DNA from: Bacteriovoracaceae bacterium UBA4573
GTDB lineage: Bacteria; Bdellovibrionota; UBA1018; UBA923
Direction: 5' to 3'
DNA: 8,596 bases
Assembly: GCA_002387735.1 (NCBI GenBank)
Contig: DGKJ01000112.1
Span: forward strand, 1 to 8,596
In this document: piece by piece, positions 1 to 6,529 of the stretch
How positions within the stretch are numbered: position 1 is the stretch's first letter
How the letters are laid out: each line of letters starts with the position of its first letter
Notes under the pieces: model-generated
What the model was told of the DNA's origin: nothing
The model's database searches: none
The model's input: the letters and a program-made list of their open reading frames with translations, nothing else
Translations under genes and position numbers: made by a program

Positions 1-342
1 CTTCTTTTGTTCGTCGTTACCGTTGGTGGCGAGATTGTTTACCGCCAACATGGAGTGGGCTAGGTAGGTGAGTGCGGTCGAGGCGTCGATCGCGCCTATT
101 TCGTCCATGGCAATGCTTGCCGCAATGCATCCCATGTTCGTTCCGTCGTATTCCTCAGGCACCGTAATGCCTAAAAGTCCAAGCTCAGCAAGCTTCTTGA
201 AGCACGACCGGTCAAATTTTTCCTCTTCGTCCAGGGCTTCAATCTTAGGTGCAAGTACGGTGTTTGCGAAGTCGCGCACGCTTTTTTGAAGCATTTTGTG
301 CTCGTCGGAAAAAAATAATTCGTGTGCAAAAAGTCGATTCAT
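1..342 (-). CDS. Acyl-CoA dehydrogenase, N-terminal part (runs off the left edge)
   Basis: The first 114 residues of a flavin-dependent acyl-CoA dehydrogenase, a cytoplasmic enzyme that oxidises acyl-CoA thioesters to enoyl-CoA and passes electrons to electron-transfer flavoprotein. The fragment covers most of the helical N-terminal domain: the motif ELGLLGITVPEEYDG at residues 53-67 and NGNDEQKK at 107-114 are typical of the family. The stretch TALTYLAHSMLAVNNL (89-104) looks most like isovaleryl-CoA and short/branched-chain dehydrogenases, so a role in leucine or fatty acid breakdown is possible. FAD-binding and catalytic regions lie outside the window, so substrate cannot be settled. The start is ATG at 342, with AGGAAA about 9 bases upstream as a good ribosome binding site. 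It is divergent from the gene starting at 383, with only 40 bases between them. The family call is firm; the subfamily is inference. Confidence 0.93.
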   Translation of the reverse strand, partial: MNRLFAHELFFSDEHKMLQKSVRDFANTVLAPKIEALDEEEKFDRSCFKKLAELGLLGITVPEEYDGTNMGCIAASIAMDEIGAIDASTALTYLAHSMLAVNNLATNGNDEQKK

Positions 343-382
343 AGCTTTTTCCTAAATAATGAATATGTTACCTTTTTAGACG
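343..382. promoter_or_regulatory. Short divergent intergenic region
   Basis: Forty AT-rich bases separate two divergent genes. On the - strand they contain the ribosome binding site AGGAAA of the acyl-CoA dehydrogenase gene. On the + strand AATAAT (355-360) and TATGTT (364-369) resemble -10 boxes, but no convincing -35 partner lies at 16-18 bases. At least one promoter must reach into a neighbouring coding region. No clear operator palindrome is visible. Confidence 0.3.
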
Positions 383-2287
383 ATGAATGAGTCCTTCGAG
401 CGCATCAATGCCACGCGCCAAAATAAGACGGCTTCCGGCCTAAGTAGTGCAAAGCTAAAAGAAAAAGATCGCTTTGCGCAAGCTTTTAATATCTTAGTGA
501 ACTACTGGGAAATCAAGCCGTCACTTTACGAAGCTAAGCTCCAAGAGCTCGCCTTGCGGGACGTGCGAGTGGTTAGCGCCTTTTTGCCATGGGCTCACGT
601 TGAAACTGACATTTATCACTCATTAAAAAAGTTTTTACGTGCGGCCGTGGCGGCTCGTCTGCGCGTTCGTTTGTTTGTAATGCCCGAGCTAGGAGTGAAT
701 TATCCGAATGCCGGCGTACCCAAAGAGCTCCTCACGAATCATGCCAATCTCGCGGTAAATCGCCTAGGGCAAGTGATTTACAGTTTCGCCGCTCCGAATA
801 TTTTTTCGATGCCGAGCTTTGCTTCGACTGAGGTTTTAAAACGATTTGGCAACTACCTGCTCAAGGTAGGTTCGGTGCTCGGTGAGGTTTTTGAAGAAGT
901 TGGTGATTCGTCATTTTGCGAAATTGTAGTTTCAAATTCACTCTTCAACTATTATCGCAGCTTTGGCATGCCGAATGCCGATCATGGCGACTATTCGGCG
1001 GCTCACGTCATGGCTTTTCGCGACTTTTTAGATCGCGAATACAAAAGTAACACAAGTTCGGCTGAAGCAGTCCAGCGCGACGAAGAATTCAAAATGCAGT
1101 TGTACGAAGGTTACAATCGGCACCGATTTTTTACCCACATTGAAAAGCTGTTGCGAGAAAAAACCGATATGGTGTTTTCGCGAAAAAACTCGAACTGCGC
1201 TATTCGTCACATTGACGTATTTAATCCGGAGGCTTCGCCGGAGTTTTCGTATCAAGGTTTGCTCACCGAGGTGTTCGATTTCCAGCCCTCGGTCGGACGA
1301 TTATTCGACTCAATCGTGCGAGGCGGTTATCGCGGTGAGACAATTTTTCTTGGTCGAAGTGGTGTTTTACGGCGGCTAAACGATCAAGAACGTAGTTTCT
1401 TAATTTTAGCTTCTGTCATTTATTCCGGAGAAGTGGGCGTAGAGTCCGAGGATTTATTTAAACTTTCCCCGAATTTTCAGCGTAAACTGCGCGGCTTGAT
1501 GAATGCCATCGAAGAGCGCGACTACGAATTGCAACGACCAGTCACTTACGTTTCCGCCAGCAAATTTTCTATGGAAGAACGTTCTTTCGAAAGACTGTCG
1601 AAACTAGTGCCCGATATGGTTTCGGTTAAGGCCGACCTCAGTGCGCGGTCACGGGCATTGCATGAAAGGCTGATCATTACCGACCCAAGAACCATTGTTC
1701 GATTGGTCGAACTGGTGCAGGCTTTGGCTGTTGCACAAACCGGTAAGATTGTCGCTTTGCCACTGCCCATGAAGGGGCTTTCCAATTATACGGTCGACGC
1801 CGTGGCTCAACTCGATAAATTTCGAAAGGGCAAAGACCCCCTACGAATTCAATTGGGCGTTGGATACGAGGTCTACGACTATCAGTTGGGGCAAGTCGTA
1901 TTTTATGATCCTACGTTGTTTTGGTCGCTTGCGGCTACGGAAGAGGACTCGCATGAAGCGATATCCATGTTTTTGCAATCGCTAATTGGCCTGGCAGAAG
2001 TAAAAGTGCCATGTAGTTCCTCGGACCCACGAGTGAATGTGGTTCATTATGTGGCAAAAGAAGACTCAGCTCGGAGATTGGTGTTTTTAATTAACCCTAC
2101 ACATAACGAAATTCACACACGGTTGAATTTTCCGAATTCCGTACAAGTGGCACCTCTGGCCACCGGTAATCTTGGTGATTCGCCACAGCCGATTGGTGGC
2201 CAGTCATTTGAACTTCGAGTTCCAGCATTGGGCGTACTACCTATGCAGATATTCGACATTCCTTCGGTCGAAGGGGGAACGGCCTAA
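383..2287 (+). CDS. GH42-like TIM-barrel protein, catalytic glutamates apparently missing
   Basis: A 634-residue protein without signal peptide or membrane segment, so probably cytoplasmic. Residues 35-75, including FLPWAHVETD (67-76), resemble the first strands of family 42/35 beta-galactosidases, where a W..HE-type motif occurs. Residues 180-222 follow the GH42 pattern of a VSNE motif followed by FR.WL..KY: here VVSNS (182-186) and AFRDFLDREY (211-220). The acid/base glutamate of the NE pair is thus serine 186. The region expected to carry the nucleophile seems to be TIFLGRSG (320-327), also without glutamate. Residues 565-624 look like the small beta domain that ends GH42 enzymes. A stop codon at 377-379 rules out an upstream start, yet no ribosome binding site precedes ATG 383. 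It overlaps the next gene by one base. The alignment was made by eye: an inactive or repurposed homologue is inference, and a different barrel family is possible. Confidence 0.5.
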   Translation: MNESFERINATRQNKTASGLSSAKLKEKDRFAQAFNILVNYWEIKPSLYEAKLQELALRDVRVVSAFLPWAHVETDIYHSLKKFLRAAVAARLRVRLFVMPELGVNYPNAGVPKELLTNHANLAVNRLGQVIYSFAAPNIFSMPSFASTEVLKRFGNYLLKVGSVLGEVFEEVGDSSFCEIVVSNSLFNYYRSFGMPNADHGDYSAAHVMAFRDFLDREYKSNTSSAEAVQRDEEFKMQLYEGYNRHRFFTHIEKLLREKTDMVFSRKNSNCAIRHIDVFNPEASPEFSYQGLLTEVFDFQPSVGRLFDSIVRGGYRGETIFLGRSGVLRRLNDQERSFLILASVIYSGEVGVESEDLFKLSPNFQRKLRGLMNAIEERDYELQRPVTYVSASKFSMEERSFERLSKLVPDMVSVKADLSARSRALHERLIITDPRTIVRLVELVQALAVAQTGKIVALPLPMKGLSNYTVDAVAQLDKFRKGKDPLRIQLGVGYEVYDYQLGQVVFYDPTLFWSLAATEEDSHEAISMFLQSLIGLAEVKVPCSSSDPRVNVVHYVAKEDSARRLVFLINPTHNEIHTRLNFPNSVQVAPLATGNLGDSPQPIGGQSFELRVPALGVLPMQIFDIPSVEGGTA

Positions 2288-3087
2288 TGGATCTTTCCCA
2301 CGATTGGAAATCACTAAACGAAGTTCTTTTTTGTCAAAAAGGTTTAGCTAAACACGCGCCCACGCTCGTAGCTTTAGAAGACGGTAAGAAAATTTTCGAT
2401 GCGGTGTTGTCTACTGGGCAGCCCTATTCGGATCGACTGGCTGCTCGAGATACTATTGGAGAGCTTTCGCTCAAATACGGCGTAGAACAAACCGTTTCCT
2501 TTGCAAAAAAGGAACTTGATCAGATAGTCGCTGACGCTGCGTCGCTCGGAACCAATTATTTTCAGCAATTGGAGTACGTTCGTTCGAAGGTTTATAAACA
2601 TGTGAATAAGCCAAGTGAAATTCGTATTTCACGTGATCACTTCATTCTTCGTTTTTTTTCCGGAAAAATGGCTTCATTGTTGCCACGGCGCTTTAATGTT
2701 TTGGTTTTTTTAGACCAGCGCCCTTCGTTTTCGTCCACCTTGCTCGCCTTCGAGCATCGGGCCATACTTTTGACCTTTGATCGCGGAAAGCTTGATCAGT
2801 TTTTCGAGCCCGATTTTTCGAGTTTGCACGAACAACGACTTCCTGAATGGCTGCTCGACCCTGTTGCCATCGGAAAGTACCTAGAAAGTCGTTACATCCT
2901 ACCGTGTTACGGAATTTTCATGCTGCAGTCCGATTGGGACCAGTGTGTCACGGGTGATGACCCTTGGTCGGTCGTTATCTCTGCGCTCGACGATCATCGG
3001 GCTGCGATTTACCCGCGCACGGGTCTTGTTAAAACCCTAATCGCTTTTCAGCGAATTTCCGGGTATCTTTCAGGTTTTCGCCGCTAA
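2287..3087 (+). CDS. Hypothetical protein, translationally coupled to the GH42-like gene
   Basis: A 266-residue protein that I do not recognise. It has no signal peptide, membrane segment or lipobox, so it is probably cytoplasmic. Residues 1-108 look mostly helical, with acidic and lysine-rich stretches (for example 60-85). Residues 110-170 look like alternating strands (HFILRFFSG, FNVLVFLDQ, AILLTFDRG), and 185-260 mix helix and strand. No catalytic motif stands out. The ATG shares its A with the TAA stop of the GH42-like gene (TAATG), and AAGGGGG at 2271-2277 is a strong ribosome binding site about 10 bases upstream. Translation by coupling is therefore very likely and suggests that the two products act together. 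The following gene, rlmN, begins 55 bases downstream and could share the transcript. That it is a real gene is well supported; its function is unknown. Confidence 0.75.
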   Translation: MDLSHDWKSLNEVLFCQKGLAKHAPTLVALEDGKKIFDAVLSTGQPYSDRLAARDTIGELSLKYGVEQTVSFAKKELDQIVADAASLGTNYFQQLEYVRSKVYKHVNKPSEIRISRDHFILRFFSGKMASLLPRRFNVLVFLDQRPSFSSTLLAFEHRAILLTFDRGKLDQFFEPDFSSLHEQRLPEWLLDPVAIGKYLESRYILPCYGIFMLQSDWDQCVTGDDPWSVVISALDDHRAAIYPRTGLVKTLIAFQRISGYLSGFRR

Positions 3088-3142
3088 TCCCCACAGAAAC
3101 CCCTTGCACCCGGTCTAATGATGGGGTAAATCGCTCGGGAAT

Positions 3143-4234
3143 ATGGGATGTGAAGTATCGGCTGCCTCAGTACCGCCAAAACGTCACCTTTGCGACCTGC
3201 GCATGGGAGATCTCGCGCTCGAGCTCGCCGGACTAGGATTGGCCGAAAAAAAAGCTCGCTACCACGCTAAACAGATCTTCAACTGGGTGTACCAACGCAA
3301 AGTTACCGACTTTGAGGCCATGACTGATCTTTCAAAGCTCGTTCGTTCGCATTTGAAAGAGAACTTCGACTTAACGCCCCTAGGGAAAGTGTTTGAGCAA
3401 AAGAGTGTCGATGGGACTCAGAAGTTTCTTTTTCAGCTGAGCGACGGAAAAACGATCGAAAGCGTGTTGATTCCGGCACAAGACCGCCTCACCATTTGCA
3501 TTAGTTCCCAGGTTGGCTGCGCGATGGGCTGCAAGTTTTGTAATACGGCCTCCCAGGGATTGATGCGCAATCTCGAAGTACATGAAATCACCCGCCAAGT
3601 ATTAGAACTTTCGCGCGTCGCTAACATTACTAATATCGTTTACATGGGCATGGGCGAGCCATTGCACAACTTCGAAAATGTCTGCCGATCGGTTGAAATT
3701 CTTCTTTCGCAGGAAGGGTTAAATTTTTCAAAACGGAAAATTACGATTTCTACGTCTGGTCTGGTGCCGCAAATTCGAAAAATGAATGAACGACTGGTGG
3801 GGCCTAATCGTGTTAATCTCGCAATTTCACTCAATGGTTCCTACGATTCGCAGCGTGAATCGGTCATGCCAATCAATCGTGCATTCCCCATCGAAGAGCT
3901 CATGCAAGCCTGCCGCGACTTCGAGCTCGAACCGCACCGCCGAATTACCTTTGAATACGTGATGCTTGGCGGTCTAAACGACAATCTCGAAGACGCTGAG
4001 CGAGTCATGAAGTTAGTCGAGGGGATTCCCTCGAAAATCAATCTGATTCCCTACAACCCGCATCCTGCAAGTCCCTACGACCGTCCTAAAGAAGAAAAAG
4101 TGGAAGCTTTTCACCGCTATCTATTAGATCGAAATGTATCTGCAATGATTCGTCACAGCCGAGGCCGCGATATTTTGGCCGCTTGTGGTCAGTTAAAGAG
4201 CAAATTCGATGAAGTTGTATCAGTCGCTCAGTAA
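3143..4234 (+). CDS. rlmN: RlmN: 23S rRNA A2503 / tRNA A37 C2-methyltransferase
   Basis: A radical SAM enzyme that methylates carbon 2 of adenosine 2503 in 23S rRNA and adenosine 37 in some tRNAs, which supports translational accuracy. At 363 residues it has the usual length. The [4Fe-4S] cluster motif CAMGCKFC supplies C126, C130 and C133. C119, just before it, corresponds to E. coli C118, and C348 in AACGQL corresponds to C355, the cysteine that is transiently methylated. Also present are GMGEP (169-173), the SAM-binding motif, the radical-SAM stretch TISTSG (201-206), and KINLIPYNP (298-306). The usual SLHA motif reads SLNG (229-232). The N-terminal accessory domain shows AKQIFNWVY (42-50). 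ATG 3143 is the first start after an in-frame stop at 3119-3121, and LCDL at 16-19 already aligns with the family. The ribosome binding site is poor. The 3' end overlaps the next gene by 26 bases. Confidence 0.97.
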   Translation: MGCEVSAASVPPKRHLCDLRMGDLALELAGLGLAEKKARYHAKQIFNWVYQRKVTDFEAMTDLSKLVRSHLKENFDLTPLGKVFEQKSVDGTQKFLFQLSDGKTIESVLIPAQDRLTICISSQVGCAMGCKFCNTASQGLMRNLEVHEITRQVLELSRVANITNIVYMGMGEPLHNFENVCRSVEILLSQEGLNFSKRKITISTSGLVPQIRKMNERLVGPNRVNLAISLNGSYDSQRESVMPINRAFPIEELMQACRDFELEPHRRITFEYVMLGGLNDNLEDAERVMKLVEGIPSKINLIPYNPHPASPYDRPKEEKVEAFHRYLLDRNVSAMIRHSRGRDILAACGQLKSKFDEVVSVAQ

Positions 4235-5648
4235 GATTGCAGTTTTTGTTTTCTGGGTGTGCCCGGCAATTGCGGTAGCCTCCACAGATGATGCTGTTCA
4301 TTTTACTGCAAATTGCGCGAAATTAATTTCGGAGCATTGGAATAGTTCTTCCGCCGAAGACAAACACGTTTTCGAAGAGGAAATGGCCCGTATTTCAGAC
4401 GGGCTTGGTCGAAATCGAGTCGAATGGTCGCGAGCGTTTTTAAACGTCTACAGTGACTCTGATCGAGGTCATGAGGGACCTAGAGGTATATCGACCATTC
4501 TAGGAGAAGTTGGCGACGACAGCCGATTGCGCCGGGTAGCAGTTTTCGATCACCCTTCGGCCGAAAAACGATTCCAATATATTGTTCCGAATCCAGTAAT
4601 TGGACGGATATTTCAGATAGCGTTGCATCCCGACGGGCGAGCCGCTGTTATTTTGGTTCGCCCTACGAACGCCGATTCCTGGTTTAGCAAAGAAACTACC
4701 TTGATCGTCAGTGATAAGAACCCAAGTTTGGTTCCACTGCAGAATGAGAATAATTTTCAAATTTTGCCGAATCCCCAAGTTACGAAAATTTCGTTTTCAA
4801 CCGACGGGCAGGACTTTTGGATGTTCGAACAAAGCAGTGGCAACTTACGTCGTTACTCAAATATTCCGTTAACGGAATCGGCAGGGGCTACAGTTAATTC
4901 TAAAAAAAGTGACTTCGAGTATAACGTACCTTCCCCGGTGCCCTCGGTACGTTCCATTGTAGGGTTAGGAAACGGGTCCGCTGCTCTGGAGTTCGAAAAC
5001 TATATTCGTGTTGTAGGCGAGGACATTCGTCTAACTGTAGCGCTAGACCCACTTCGCAGGCATCTTCACGCCAGAAACCTTGGCGGGTTAGTCGCGGGCA
5101 GTTTGTACTATGTTCATCGCTTGAGAGGTGGGGCGCTTTTGTCGCTGACGTTTGAAAGGGCCGGAACCTTTATTTTTAGAAGATCTCGGCGAGAGAAACG
5201 TTGGGTAGTACATTCCTGGTTTGGTCGGCCAGACGTTGGTCCTACCGGAGCGATCGGAGTGCGTCATATCATTGAGTCGCCCGTAGGCCGTCCGGTCGAG
5301 GATCGAATTTTTGCGCGACCATCGACGCCCGTTCGAGCGGGGTTTCCGCGAATTGGCGCGCCTCGTCCAATAGTCGGCCAAGCACCCTTGGCAGGCGGCT
5401 GGCTCGACAATGAAACGATTTGGCGGGTTGATGTTGCAGGAAATTTTGAAGCTCTTCGTCAGTATGATGGACAGTATAAATTATTAGCACGCTTTAAAAT
5501 TGAGACTTGGGTGCCTGACTCCAGTGCAATATTCAGAAAGCGAGATCTCGTTTCGGAAGTGATTATTGAATACGACTCAGGTCACGTGAACCGAATTGAC
5601 TTGGACGCGTTTCGGCAGCTTTTGTCAGCCGGCGAACAAGATCATTGA
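4209..5648 (+). CDS. Exported protein of unknown function, possibly beta-propeller-like
   Basis: A 479-residue protein with a clear Sec signal peptide: basic start MKLYQSLSK, hydrophobic core around 10-21, and a signal peptidase I site after AVA, cleaving between A24 and S25. The mature protein is therefore periplasmic or secreted. Residues 105-330 are rich in alternating hydrophobic strands and contain short HPDGRAAVI (140-148) and STDGQDFWM (197-205) segments of the kind seen in beta-propeller blades, but no clean repeat is evident. Residues 360-400 are proline-, arginine- and glycine-rich. I recognise no catalytic motif. The start lies inside rlmN in another frame, with a weak AAAGAG about 10 bases upstream, so translation probably depends on ribosomes finishing rlmN. 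The last 86 bases overlap the convergent radical SAM gene on the opposite strand. Export is well supported; the propeller idea is only an impression. Confidence 0.8.
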   Translation: MKLYQSLSKIAVFVFWVCPAIAVASTDDAVHFTANCAKLISEHWNSSSAEDKHVFEEEMARISDGLGRNRVEWSRAFLNVYSDSDRGHEGPRGISTILGEVGDDSRLRRVAVFDHPSAEKRFQYIVPNPVIGRIFQIALHPDGRAAVILVRPTNADSWFSKETTLIVSDKNPSLVPLQNENNFQILPNPQVTKISFSTDGQDFWMFEQSSGNLRRYSNIPLTESAGATVNSKKSDFEYNVPSPVPSVRSIVGLGNGSAALEFENYIRVVGEDIRLTVALDPLRRHLHARNLGGLVAGSLYYVHRLRGGALLSLTFERAGTFIFRRSRREKRWVVHSWFGRPDVGPTGAIGVRHIIESPVGRPVEDRIFARPSTPVRAGFPRIGAPRPIVGQAPLAGGWLDNETIWRVDVAGNFEALRQYDGQYKLLARFKIETWVPDSSAIFRKRDLVSEVIIEYDSGHVNRIDLDAFRQLLSAGEQDH

Positions 5649-6516
5649 ATGGTTCCCAGCGTTTGGACGCCCAGTCTGGAGCGACGAGATCTTCGGGGTG
5701 CGTGGCTAAAGCATGGGTTCGTTCGACGTATATGTTCGGGTCTAAATTTTCTAAAAAAGCACAAGCAAGTTCATTGTACTGCTCAAGAGTAAACAGCGGC
5801 CAAGGTTCACGGGCGTAACGTGTGGCCAGACCGGTATTTTTGAGAATCATCAATTGATGTAGCTTTACACCATGCACGCCGAGATCGTTCATCGTCTGGG
5901 CGGCGTCTATAGCTGTTTGCAAGTTGTCACCAGGTGCGCCGAACATCAAGTGCACGCAGACCGCGAGATTTTTGTGTTTGAGCGCGCGACGAATGCCATC
6001 AACACCTTCTTCAGCCGTATGGCCCCGAGTATAGAAGTTCAAAGCATCATCACGCAGACTTTGAAGGCCTAACTCAAGACTTACGTATTGCCCGCCAACG
6101 GCGTATCGGTCGAGCAAGTTTAGAACCGGTTCGGCAATACAATCAGGTCTGGTGCCAACCGCCATGCCGACTACGTCAGGAATGCCTATTGCCCCGTCAT
6201 ATACTTCTTGGAGATATTTTACTGGCGCGTAGGTGTTGGTGAAGGACTGAAAGTAGGCCAAAAATTTATTAGCGTTAAAGCGCTGTCGAATAGCTGGAAT
6301 AGCTTGCACGATTTGATCGCGAATTGCAGCGGTGCCCTGGCCAGCGGAAAAAAAGGAACCCGACCCGTGTTCATCGCAGAACGCACACCCGTCTGAACCG
6401 CGTTTGCCGTCACGAGTGGGACAAGTGAACCCGGCAGACACTGTGACCTTATAAACTTTTTCGCCGAATCGCTTTTGGAGATAGTCGTTGTAAGAAAACC
6501 ACGGTTTAGATTGCAC
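5563..6516 (-). CDS. yhcC: YhcC-family radical SAM protein (TIGR01212 type)
   Basis: A cytoplasmic radical SAM protein of the YhcC family, whose biochemical role is not established. With the start proposed here it has 317 residues, close to E. coli YhcC (about 309). The cluster cysteines are in the family's unusual arrangement, C32 followed by C44 and C47 (CPTRDG...GCAFC), with 11 residues between the first two. Further family motifs are GTRPDC (121-126), LELGLQS (147-153), RGH (164-166) and CVHLMFGAPG (187-196). An open frame extends to ATG 6624, but those 36 extra residues lie within the amidase gene and do not resemble the family. GTG 6516 has AGGTG seven bases upstream and puts FSYNDYLQKRFG at the usual N-terminus. 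It starts 10 bases after the amidase stop, so the two are co-transcribed and likely coupled. The 3' end overlaps the convergent exported-protein gene by 86 bases. Confidence 0.92.
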   Translation of the reverse strand: MQSKPWFSYNDYLQKRFGEKVYKVTVSAGFTCPTRDGKRGSDGCAFCDEHGSGSFFSAGQGTAAIRDQIVQAIPAIRQRFNANKFLAYFQSFTNTYAPVKYLQEVYDGAIGIPDVVGMAVGTRPDCIAEPVLNLLDRYAVGGQYVSLELGLQSLRDDALNFYTRGHTAEEGVDGIRRALKHKNLAVCVHLMFGAPGDNLQTAIDAAQTMNDLGVHGVKLHQLMILKNTGLATRYAREPWPLFTLEQYNELACAFLENLDPNIYVERTHALATHPEDLVAPDWASKRWEPFNDLVRRLTKAAETRPSQFGSRDLSRIQ

Positions 6517-6529
6517 CCGTTTGCACCTA
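6514..6529 (-). promoter_or_regulatory. Ribosome binding site and GTG start of the YhcC gene, overlapping the amidase stop
   Basis: Read on the - strand, the amidase stop TAG flows directly into AGGTG, followed by seven bases and GTG. The Shine-Dalgarno sequence thus shares its AG with the stop codon of the upstream gene. This arrangement fits translational coupling and is the main reason for choosing GTG 6516 over ATG 6624. Confidence 0.65.

Noticed and set aside
68..289. Open frame on the + strand opposite the acyl-CoA dehydrogenase.
   Set aside because: The opposite strand encodes clear acyl-CoA dehydrogenase motifs, so this is a shadow frame.
3099..3127. ACCCC/GGGGT inverted repeat in the gap before rlmN.
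   Set aside because: The arms are five bases with a 19-base loop and no T run follows, so it is probably chance.
3104..3132. TTGCAC, 17 bases, TAAATC before rlmN as a promoter.
   Set aside because: The spacing is right, but the -10 box matches only three of six positions. The gene could equally be read from the upstream pair.
5088..5490. Two open frames on the - strand within the exported-protein gene.
   Set aside because: They have low-complexity, arginine-rich translations, no recognisable motif and no ribosome binding context; they are shadows of the + strand gene.
3143..5648. Defence island or mobile element signature around rlmN.
   Set aside because: No integrase, transposase, nuclease, toxin or direct repeat is visible, and rlmN is a housekeeping gene.
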